Below, piece by piece: positions 18,505 through 25,167 of a stretch of DNA of 64,000 nucleotides. The notes below the pieces were generated by a model. That model was not told the origin of the DNA, did no database searches, and saw only the letters and a program-made list of their open reading frames with translations. The translations under genes and the position numbers were made by a program. This DNA is from Oligosphaera ethanolica (GTDB taxonomy: Bacteria; Verrucomicrobiota; Lentisphaeria; Oligosphaerales; Oligosphaeraceae): assembly GCF_030814695.1 (NCBI RefSeq), contig NZ_JAUSVL010000001.1, forward strand, positions 1,834,227 through 1,898,226, read 5' to 3'. Numbering within the stretch: position 1 is the stretch's first letter; each line of letters begins with the position of its first letter.

Positions 18505-19374
18505 TCAGACCATGGCCAGGAAAGTCCGGCAGACGTCTGCAATGCTGCTATTGGTGCGGACAGGAATGACCTCGCTCTGGAAGCACTTTATGCGCGGCGC
18601 CTGCTTGAGCAGCGCCATGCAGTGCTGCCAGTCGATGGTGCCGCGGCCGGGAAGCAAGTGCTGGTCGTTTTGGCCGTCATTGTCATGCAGATGGCAGGTG
18701 GTGATCTCTGGCAGGAGCTTCTCGAGAATCTGGTCGTCGTAAGGCACGGCGCCGAAGCGTTTCCAGCCGTTGATGGCGGCGCTGACCTCGAAATGGCGAT
18801 CGACTGCCATCAGGTTGGCGTGGCCGGCATCGAAGCAAATGCCCAGGTGCTCCGAACGAAAATGAGCAATGATGTCCAGCAGCTTCTCGGGCGTGCTGGT
18901 GGGAAACCAGATGTTCTCGATGGCGATGGTCACGCCCAGACGCGCCGCCAGCGGCAGCAGTTCCTCCAGCGAACGAATGATCGCCGCGTGAAGATCGTCG
19001 AGGCTGTACGCCGCAAAGGTCTCCGGCGTATTGCCCACATGCACGGCAATGCTGTCAACGCCGAAATCCGCCGTGATGCGCAGCGCCAGCTTCAGCCGCT
19101 CAAGCATGATCGGCCGCTGCTCGGCAATAGGCACATTGAGGTCTTCGTTGACGCCGAAAGGCGCGTGTGCATCCACAAAGCGGGTGCCGGTGTTCTTCAG
19201 GTCGTCACGGAGTTTTTTGGCGAAGCCCGGGCTCTTCATGATCTCGCTGATGAGCGTGTCCGTCAATACCAGATTCGTCACGCCGTTGACGGCGAACTCC
19301 TGCATGACATACGGGCGAGTCTTGTCATTCGTGTGCTCAAAATCAAAAAGACAGGTCAGGGGGGCGGTGTGCAT
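18505..19374 (-). CDS. Xylose isomerase-like TIM-barrel protein (AP endonuclease 2 fold)
   Basis: A 289-aa barrel of the sugar phosphate isomerase/epimerase family. Likely metal ligands are Glu in IAIENIWFPT, Asp and His in CFDAGHAN, and His in HLHDNDG, plus a His in SIAVHVGNTPE. Members act as sugar epimerases/isomerases or dehydratases (IolE- or IolI-like). The ATG at 19374 has GGAAG 9 bases upstream. It lies upstream of the propeller gene on the same strand with a 150-bp gap. The substrate cannot be predicted. Confidence 0.8.
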   Translation of the reverse strand: MHTAPLTCLFDFEHTNDKTRPYVMQEFAVNGVTNLVLTDTLISEIMKSPGFAKKLRDDLKNTGTRFVDAHAPFGVNEDLNVPIAEQRPIMLERLKLALRITADFGVDSIAVHVGNTPETFAAYSLDDLHAAIIRSLEELLPLAARLGVTIAIENIWFPTSTPEKLLDIIAHFRSEHLGICFDAGHANLMAVDRHFEVSAAINGWKRFGAVPYDDQILEKLLPEITTCHLHDNDGQNDQHLLPGRGTIDWQHCMALLKQAPRIKCFQSEVIPVRTNSSIADVCRTFLAMV

Positions 19375-19480
19375 GATCGACTTCCAGGGGTTGGGGATGA
19401 AATTGTGGCTGAACCAGGACGACCTTGCAATATAGAACCCCAATCAGCCACGGCAACACCCGCCACACACACACACAAAG

Positions 19481-19488
19481 CAAAGGAC
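19481..19488. repeat. Target-site duplication of the 19489-20042 element, left copy
   Basis: The octamer CAAAGGAC immediately precedes the left inverted repeat and is repeated at 20043-20050. Confidence 0.85.
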
Positions 19489-20042
19489 GTAATGCCTCAC
19501 CCATTGATACTGGCGGTTCCAAGGAACGCCAGGGACCGTGCGGACTAATTGGCGCGGCGCACTGGGGCGAGGACTCACGGACTCATGAGGCATGATCCCA
19601 TGGATTGGACCGTGGGGATTGACTCCCGACGCCTTGGACTGATTAGGGACTGATTCGACTCCTGGGAGCGCCGCCGTCCCGGCGGCATTTGAGCGCTGAA
19701 AGCGCGAAGCATACCAGCCCAGGGCAAGCGACGCCGAAGGCGGAGCGCCGCCCTGGGTGGAGCGCCATTTTTGCTCGTGTTCCTCGGCCTCTTTGGCCCC
19801 AGTCGGCGCAGCTGACTGGGGCCAAAGAGGCAATGGAACTCATTGATTGCTGCGGCAATTTTGCGCTGCGACCCATCGTCGCAGGTCTTTTAGGTCGCCC
19901 TTTCAGGGCTCTTTTCGGGTGGGACTTTTACCCAGGGCAACGCGCCCTGCGGGCGCTTGCCCTGGGCTATCTTAGGCCGCGCCTTCGGCGCTGAAAACAA
20001 AGGCCGCAAGAATATGGCCGGTATCAATGGGTGAGGGATTAC
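19489..20042. mobile_element. 554-bp MITE-like element with inverted ends and 8-bp target duplication
   Basis: The ends are imperfect 26-bp inverted repeats, matching at 24 positions. The left begins GTAATGCCTCACCCATTGAT (19489); the right, reverse-complemented, begins GTAATCCCTCACCCATTGAT (ending 20042). CAAAGGAC flanks both sides. The interior is non-coding: a 17-bp-arm perfect hairpin (CCTCTTTGGCCCCAGTC at 19789 onward and its complement), paired CCCAGGGC/GCCCTGGGC blocks, and on the left a 138-bp stretch (19549-19687) inverted relative to the tandem repeat at 24655-24982. GTAA ends with 8-bp duplications are the hallmark of IS66-family transposition, so an IS66 transposase elsewhere in the genome probably moved it. 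Confidence 0.82.
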
Positions 20043-20050
20043 CAAAGGAC
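20043..20050. repeat. Target-site duplication of the 19489-20042 element, right copy
   Basis: The octamer CAAAGGAC immediately after the right inverted repeat, identical to 19481-19488. Confidence 0.85.
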
Positions 20051-20072
20051 CGCCAAGCAAACCAAGAAACCA

Positions 20073-20091
20073 GATCAGACCGATCAGACCG
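20073..20091. repeat. GATC-N-GWC-N repeat, short copy 2
   Basis: Two GATCAGACC units, 23 bases beyond the MITE-like element's target duplication. This is the shortest member of the 9-bp repeat family. Confidence 0.7.
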
Positions 20092-20107
20092 CAGGAAAAA
20101 CCCCAGC

Positions 20108-21109
20108 TCAGAACAGCGCCTTGCCGTCGTCTTTGGGCTTGTTGGCGCTGGCGCTGGCGTCGTTGGCGGCGGGCACGTCAGCCGCAGTATTGCCGCGGTC
20201 GATCTTCCACGGCTTGCGCTTGCGGAATTTCGTGGCGAATTTGTGGGTGAGGCGGCCAGCTTCCTCCAAGTGCACGTAGCATTCGCGCATGCAGCCACGG
20301 GCGCCTTCGAGGGCGGATTGATGGCGCATGTAGAGGGGGATGATCTGGCTGTCGGGGAAATCCGCCAGCGTCTGACCGTCCTTGAGGAAGGGATTGTACT
20401 CGTTGTTGCCGCCGCGATAGGCATTGCCGCATTTATGCAGGTCGATCTTGGCGTATTCGCAGACATGACCGGCAATGGTGATGTGGTCGCTTTCGGTCTT
20501 GGAGATGGCGTTGCCAGTGCAGGCCTGGGCGCAACGCAGGCAGCGGTCACAGATCTTGCCGGTGAAGATCGGGTCGGGTTCCAGCTCGTAGTCCGTCAAC
20601 ATGGCGGCGAAGCGCTGCATGGGGCCGAATTCCGGGGTGAGGAACACCTTGCTCCAGCCGTATTCGCCGAGGCCGGCAGCAAAGGCTGCTACGCGCATGT
20701 CGATCATGATGTCGGGCTCAGGGAGGCCTTCACGCACAGGTATGCTGCGATTGAACGGCTTGTCCCAGCTCATATTTGGGCGCAGGTAGATGTTCGGCAG
20801 CGGCACGGCCTCGTAGCCGTGGTCCTCAACGTAACAGCACATGCGACGGATTACGGCCGGCGCGAAGACTTCGTTGATGCCAGCATAGCCCATGGACGTG
20901 TAAGCCGAGAAGTAAGTGCCCTCCTCAATACCGCGAAAGTAGCCGCGGGGAATACGGAAGGCCATGACAATACAGCTCTTGGCTTCCGGGAAGATATAAC
21001 GCGGATCCTGCCGTTTTGGTGCGCCTGCAAAGCGGTCCATGGAGGCAATGCCTACCAGATCCGCCCCGTATTCACGGGCCATTTTCTTTACGTCCTTCGC
21101 AGTCAGCAT
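20108..21109 (-). CDS. QueG/reductive-dehalogenase-like Fe-S protein
   Basis: A 333-aa cytoplasmic protein resembling the N-terminal part of epoxyqueuosine reductase and reductive dehalogenases. It has GADLVGIASMDRF at the start, then a nitroreductase-like middle (AGLGEYGWSKVFLTPEFGP). A ferredoxin motif CDRCLRCAQAC lies near residues 187-197, and further Cys occur in HVCEYAKID and GARGCMRECYVHLEE. It lacks the C-terminal repeats of QueG. The ATG at 21109 starts four bases after the regulator gene ends, so it is the second gene of that operon. A role in queuosine is doubtful; regulation by a sugar-type repressor suggests a catabolic or corrinoid-linked redox step. Confidence 0.78.
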   Translation of the reverse strand: MLTAKDVKKMAREYGADLVGIASMDRFAGAPKRQDPRYIFPEAKSCIVMAFRIPRGYFRGIEEGTYFSAYTSMGYAGINEVFAPAVIRRMCCYVEDHGYEAVPLPNIYLRPNMSWDKPFNRSIPVREGLPEPDIMIDMRVAAFAAGLGEYGWSKVFLTPEFGPMQRFAAMLTDYELEPDPIFTGKICDRCLRCAQACTGNAISKTESDHITIAGHVCEYAKIDLHKCGNAYRGGNNEYNPFLKDGQTLADFPDSQIIPLYMRHQSALEGARGCMRECYVHLEEAGRLTHKFATKFRKRKPWKIDRGNTAADVPAANDASASANKPKDDGKALF

Positions 21110-21113
21110 GATG

Positions 21114-22253
21114 TCAATCCTTCTCCTTGGTGGTGTTCTTCCTGGCATGGGCACGGCGCCGTGACGCCGGCAATGCAGTGGGTGAAGCGCCGGCTGCCGG
21201 CGTGGCCGCGCCGCGCACGGTGGCGCCGACATGCAGCGTCGGCGCCAACAGGGTAAGCGCCGGCGCCGAAGCGCCAGCGCGGAGGCTATCCAGCAGCCGC
21301 ACGATAGCCTGCGCGACACCGTTGGTGGCATGGCCGACCGCCGTGATCGGCGGCTGATGAACCAAGCATTCATGCGAACTGGCCAGCGCTATGAAGCCAA
21401 AGTCGTCGGGAATGCGCCGCGTCGGCGAAAAAGAGCTGTAAAATAGCTCGATCATGCCGTCGCCAGCCACAAACAGCGCGTCAATGTCCTGCCGCAAAAA
21501 GTCGTCAATCTTCCCGAGGTAATCGCGGATAAAGGCCAGCGAGGACGCCCCGACCATGTGCAGCTTCGGTGCGTCATAGCCCGGCAGAACCCGCGCCAGC
21601 TCGCCACAAAAGCCCTCTTCGCGGTGCTCGAAGGCGAAATAGCCGTCTTTGCGCCGCAGAATGGCCGGCCGCTGATAGCCCGCCGCCAGCAGCGTCTGCG
21701 CGGCAAGACGGCCGGCGGCCCGATTGTCCAACGCGACCACATAGGGCAGCAGCCCGACGTGATTCTCCTGGACACCAATGACCTTGCCGCGCTTGGCCGC
21801 GTAAGCGCCCAGACGCCGTCCAGCCGCATCGGCGCTGCCGCTGTAGATGATCGCATCAGCGCGGTCGAGGACGTCCTCACTCACCTCGCCCAGTGCGAGC
21901 TCACAGTCGTAGCCGGCGCGACCAGCCAACTCCTTGAACACGAACCACAGGCGGTTCCACGCCGGCAGCTGAATACAACTCCGCCCCTGCGAGATAAACA
22001 GCACCCGGCCCTTGCCCGCAGCAGGCGACGAACCCGCAATAACCCGCCCCTGAGCACAGGACGACGCCAACAGCCCCTCGTTCTCCAACTCCGCTAACGC
22101 AATCCGCAAGGTCACCCGACTCGTCCCAATCTGTTCGCATAACGCCCGCTCCGACGGCAGAAATACCTGCCCCGCCGAACGTAATTCTGCGACCAACACC
22201 CGCATACGCTGCAAAACCGCGTCACGACGACAATTTTCCCGGCGATCCGCCAT
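21114..22253 (-). CDS. GntR-type HTH/LacI-type effector hybrid regulator
   Basis: A 379-aa regulator. Residues ~8-75 are a GntR winged helix (LPSERALCEQIGTSRVTLRIALAELENEG in consecutive segments). Residues ~85-340 are a periplasmic-binding-protein-like sugar sensor of the LacI/GalR type (VVALDNRAAGRLAAQTLLAAG, DALFVAGDGMIELF, DDFGFIALASS). The C-terminal ~30 residues are basic and Ala-rich. The same layout is seen in AraR-like regulators. It is the first gene of an operon with the Fe-S protein and probably represses its own promoter at 22302-22329. Confidence 0.87.
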   Translation of the reverse strand: MADRRENCRRDAVLQRMRVLVAELRSAGQVFLPSERALCEQIGTSRVTLRIALAELENEGLLASSCAQGRVIAGSSPAAGKGRVLFISQGRSCIQLPAWNRLWFVFKELAGRAGYDCELALGEVSEDVLDRADAIIYSGSADAAGRRLGAYAAKRGKVIGVQENHVGLLPYVVALDNRAAGRLAAQTLLAAGYQRPAILRRKDGYFAFEHREEGFCGELARVLPGYDAPKLHMVGASSLAFIRDYLGKIDDFLRQDIDALFVAGDGMIELFYSSFSPTRRIPDDFGFIALASSHECLVHQPPITAVGHATNGVAQAIVRLLDSLRAGASAPALTLLAPTLHVGATVRGAATPAAGASPTALPASRRRAHARKNTTKEKD

Positions 22254-22301
22254 GATCTATCCCATCGGCAAAATGAGTTGAATTGTGGTGAAAACCCTAT
22301 A

Positions 22302-22329
22302 AGTATACCACTGGTATTTTCATTGTCAA
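22302..22329 (-). promoter_or_regulatory. Sigma-70-like promoter of the regulator operon with overlapping operator
   Basis: On the minus strand TTGACA (22324-22329) and TATACT (22302-22307) are 16 bases apart. The perfect palindrome ATACCA-C-TGGTAT (22305-22317) covers the spacer and part of the -10 box, the position expected for a repressor site. Transcription would start near 22295, about 40 bases before the regulator ATG. Confidence 0.75.
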
Positions 22330-22349
22330 CCCCCTACCGCCATTGGCCC

Positions 22350-22358
22350 GGCACCACC
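22350..22358. repeat. Target-site duplication of IS copy 1, left
   Basis: The nonamer GGCACCACC directly before the IS end; identical copy at 24559-24567. Confidence 0.92.
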
Positions 22359-22569
22359 CAGTCCCAAAGAATCAGCCGTTGCCATTAAGACCACTTCACG
22401 CTGCTTGCTGGGAAAAAACGATTTGGGCGCTAAGGTAGCGTGTCGCCTTCCTCCTGCTGCACCTTAAGTTTGGTTAAGTTCTTAATGTTTGTGCGCACAG
22501 TTGAGGCGACTTTTTCGTTTCTGGATTGTATCGCGGGTTTTGGACTGGATTGGCGGTCGGCTTCCACGC

Positions 22570-24051
22570 TCATGCCGTGTCGAACTCAAGTCGCCATTCC
22601 CCTACGTCGATCTGACTCAAGGGTCTGGTCGTGATCGATCTTTTGAATTTGCACATCAAGTTTTTGATGGTGCCGTACCATGTCATCATCCGTTCGCGGA
22701 TTGTATGCTTGACGCGATCCGGATTCTGGTGCTGCTGGAGACGGCGAAACAGGTTGCTGTGCAGCATGAGTTCCAAGATGATGTTGGCGATTTGCACGAT
22801 GTGGTAATAGTTGGTTCCCGCGTGTCCCACTGTGCCGAACGCTTGTTCCAGTCCAAGTCCGTGACATTTCTGAACCTTGAATGCTTCTTCGATTTGCCAG
22901 CGCGTCCGACATACGTCGTCGAGCAGGTTGGTTGCCCTCCTTTTGTGAATGAAGATGCTGGTTGCGTAGACGAATTTATCCGTCTTGCCCTCGCTGCCTG
23001 TCTTGGTCATGGCCAGGACGTTGAGGCTGACCTTGGTTTTTCCGAATGTGTGTTGCACGTGGTTGGTCCAGGTGACCACGCGTTGCTTGCCATCGGCCGG
23101 GTCATCCTCTTTGACCCGGTTTCTGTGGTCGGCAGCCATTTTTTGTTCTGCTTTGGCAAGGAACGCGGATGTATTGTCCTTGACCGTCACCGATAGTTCC
23201 ATGTGGTTTTTCCTGGTCAGATTAACGATGTCCTCGCACAGATAAAGCCCATCCATCAGGATAATCATGGGAAGTCTGGGATACTTGTCCCTCAGTCGGA
23301 CCAGGAGCCTTTTGGCCGCTACCAGTTCGCTGTCTTGCTTGTTGTACTCGCCCCCCTCGGGATTCTCAATGGGTTCGGTCATCAACGGGATTCTTACCCC
23401 GCCTGGACAGACCATATGGGCCTCCAGCGCTGTCAACATGTGCTCAACCGTTCCATCTGAACGCGTTTTGTGGGTGGAGTGCGGCAGTTCCCGGGACGAC
23501 GTGTGATAATGGACGCCGTCGATAGCGACGAGAAAATGCTTTTTCCCGGTGAGCGTTTCATCCGTGCGCATGCCGTCAAGGACTTTATTCCGGATAAGCC
23601 GGCCAAGCATCTTGTTGCGCATGCCGGCCAGTTCTTTCGGGGGAAGACCTTCCATGGAGTACTTCAAGGTGTCCGAATGGGGAAACCTCTCCATCTTGCC
23701 GCCAGTCAAGGTGTTCAGGTTGTCCAGGAAAGCCTGTTCGTCCTGCTCGTTGTCCGTGTCGCGATTGGCCGTGTTGCCCATCAGGCGTGACAGAACGCAC
23801 AACATGACAATGACGTAAAGCGGGTAGGTAATGCGATCCTCTCGCCTGAAATCATTGATGTCGTCGACGTACCGGTTCAGCTGCGGAAAATAGGCGTCTA
23901 TGACTCGGATGAGGTCGCCGTGGTTGATGCCAGGCTCGCGTTCCTGCGCTTTGCGGCCCGGGCGCGCGGAACATGAAGGCGTACCACCTTTTCCGCCAGC
24001 ACGTCTATTTCCTTGAGCAGTTTCTTTACTCGCTTGTATTCGCTTGTCCAT
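22570..24051 (-). CDS. IS transposase (ORF B), copy 1
   Basis: A 493-aa DDE-type transposase. It has an N-terminal region (GDLIRVIDAYFPQLNRYVDD), then a core with likely catalytic acids in LVAIDGVHYHTS, MIILMDGLYLCEDIV and RTRWQIEEAFKVQK (the last an E-containing YREK-like segment). A helical tail follows. The first ~40 residues overlap ORF A and look unstructured. ORF B lies in the -1 frame relative to ORF A, so it is made either from the internal ATG at 24051 or by frameshifting. The protein is identical to that of copy 2, consistent with recent activity. Confidence 0.88.
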   Translation of the reverse strand: MDKRIQASKETAQGNRRAGGKGGTPSCSARPGRKAQEREPGINHGDLIRVIDAYFPQLNRYVDDINDFRREDRITYPLYVIVMLCVLSRLMGNTANRDTDNEQDEQAFLDNLNTLTGGKMERFPHSDTLKYSMEGLPPKELAGMRNKMLGRLIRNKVLDGMRTDETLTGKKHFLVAIDGVHYHTSSRELPHSTHKTRSDGTVEHMLTALEAHMVCPGGVRIPLMTEPIENPEGGEYNKQDSELVAAKRLLVRLRDKYPRLPMIILMDGLYLCEDIVNLTRKNHMELSVTVKDNTSAFLAKAEQKMAADHRNRVKEDDPADGKQRVVTWTNHVQHTFGKTKVSLNVLAMTKTGSEGKTDKFVYATSIFIHKRRATNLLDDVCRTRWQIEEAFKVQKCHGLGLEQAFGTVGHAGTNYYHIVQIANIILELMLHSNLFRRLQQHQNPDRVKHTIRERMMTWYGTIKNLMCKFKRSITTRPLSQIDVGEWRLEFDTA

Positions 24052-24293
24052 GCCTCAACCTCGTCGGCGATGCCGACTGGTATGTAGATGGCCTTGGTCT
24101 TGCCGGCGACCTTGCTGGTCACCGCACATGCGGGATGCGCTTCGCCACCCTTGGCGCAGGCGCAGGCGGGGTTTCCGCATACGCGTCGCTTGCGCACGAA
24201 GGTGCCCGACATGAACAGCCCGGCCTTTCCCAAAGCCTTGATTTTTGCATGCATCTGCGCCTTGAGGGTCTCGATGGATTCAGGCATTTCCAT
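23898..24293 (-). CDS. IS ORF A, DUF6788-like protein, copy 1
   Basis: A 131-aa protein with a helical start (MPESIETLKAQMHAKIKALG) and a Cys-rich DUF6788 motif CGNPACACAKGGEAHPACAV, followed by KTKAIYIPVGIADEVEAW. DUF6788 genes usually precede transposase genes. The ATG at 24293 with GGGAG nine bases before it is chosen over longer in-frame starts that lie in the IS end. It overlaps the transposase gene by 154 bp. It may bind the IS ends through its Cys cluster; this is inference. Confidence 0.75.
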   Translation of the reverse strand: MEMPESIETLKAQMHAKIKALGKAGLFMSGTFVRKRRVCGNPACACAKGGEAHPACAVTSKVAGKTKAIYIPVGIADEVEAWTSEYKRVKKLLKEIDVLAEKVVRLHVPRARAAKRRNASLASTTATSSES

Positions 24294-24558
24294 GGCCACA
24301 TCTCCCTGATCAATAAAAACACGGATAAAACAAGCCGTATATATACGGCTCAGGTAATTTACGCCGTCAATAGCTGATTTCAAGGTGTTGCGCAAAAAAA
24401 CCACCGAAAAAACACAAGAAAATTTAAAGATCGTATAATTACGGCTCAGATATTTTTTACAAAAAGACAAAAAAAGGCCTTTGCGAACTAATCGTCGCAA
24501 AGGCCTGGAGGATTCACGCACGATCCATGCGCGAACTATTTCTCATTCTTTGTTACTG

Positions 24559-24567
24559 GGCACCACC
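24559..24567. repeat. Target-site duplication of IS copy 1, right
   Basis: GGCACCACC, identical to 22350-22358. Confidence 0.92.
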
Positions 24568-25167
24568 GGGTGTTGCCTCCGCAACAAAGAGCCGCCGGGA
24601 CGGCGGCGCTCCCAGGTTCGATGCCGCCGGGACGGCGGCGCTCCCAGGTTCGATGCCGCCGGGACGGCGGCGCTCCCAGGAGTCCAACCGGTCCCCAATC
24701 AGTCCCCAGCGTCCAAAGCGTCAATCCCCACGGTCCAACTCGTCCCCACGGTCCAATCCATGAGATCATGCCTCATGAGTCAGTGAGTCCTCGCCCCAGC
24801 GCGCAGCCGCCGCCAAGAGCCGCCGGGACGGCGGCGCTCCCAGGAGTCCAACCGGTCCCCAATCAGTCCAATGCGTCCAAAGCGTCAATCCCCACGGTCC
24901 AACTCGTCCCCACGGTCCAATCCATGGGATCATGCCTCATGAGTCAGTGAGTCCTCGCCCCAGCGCGCAGCCGCCGCCAAGTGCCGCCGGGACGGCGGCG
25001 CTCCCAGGTTCAATGCCGCCGGGACGGCGGCGCTCCCAGGAGTCCAAAAAGTCCCCAATCAGTATCACGCCGTGGTTTGTTTCGCGCTATGCGTAGACTA
25101 CAGTGAAAGTCATGTTTCACGGGCGTATTTATACACGTTCCATGCTTCAAAAATGGAGGACTTAGTG
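24568..25167. repeat. Tandem repeat region: 32-bp and 164-bp periods
   Basis: The 26-bp hairpin block beginning GCCGCCGGGACGGCGGCGCT starts at 24591, 24623, 24655, 24819, 24983 and 25015. The spacing is 32 bp three times and exactly 164 bp twice, so 24655-24818 and 24819-24982 are tandem 164-bp units. Each 164-bp unit also contains GTCCAA/GTCCCC-rich sequence and the palindrome-like ATGCCTCATGAGTCAGTGAG. Inverted relatives are at 19549-19687 and 58034-58066. No gene is supported; the last ~100 bases should hold the promoter of the following hydrolase. Confidence 0.85.

Larger units (their letters stand above)
19375..20107. other. Intergenic region occupied by a MITE-like element
   Basis: Between the divergent ends of two leftward genes. 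Almost all of it is the element at 19489-20042. About 110 bases on the left should carry the isomerase promoter, and a short GATC array lies at 20073-20091. Confidence 0.7.
22359..24558 (-). mobile_element. 2200-bp insertion sequence, copy 1
   Basis: The ends are imperfect inverted repeats: CAGTCCCAAAGAATCAGCC at 22359 and, on the opposite strand at 24558, CAGTAACAAAGAATGAGAA (14 of 19 positions match). A 9-bp target duplication GGCACCACC flanks it. It encodes two overlapping genes on the minus strand, a DUF6788-like protein and a DDE-type transposase. It is the same length as copy 2 at 29474-31673, and the encoded proteins are identical. It landed 29 bases upstream of the -35 box of the regulator operon. 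The IS family is not assigned with confidence. Confidence 0.95.
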
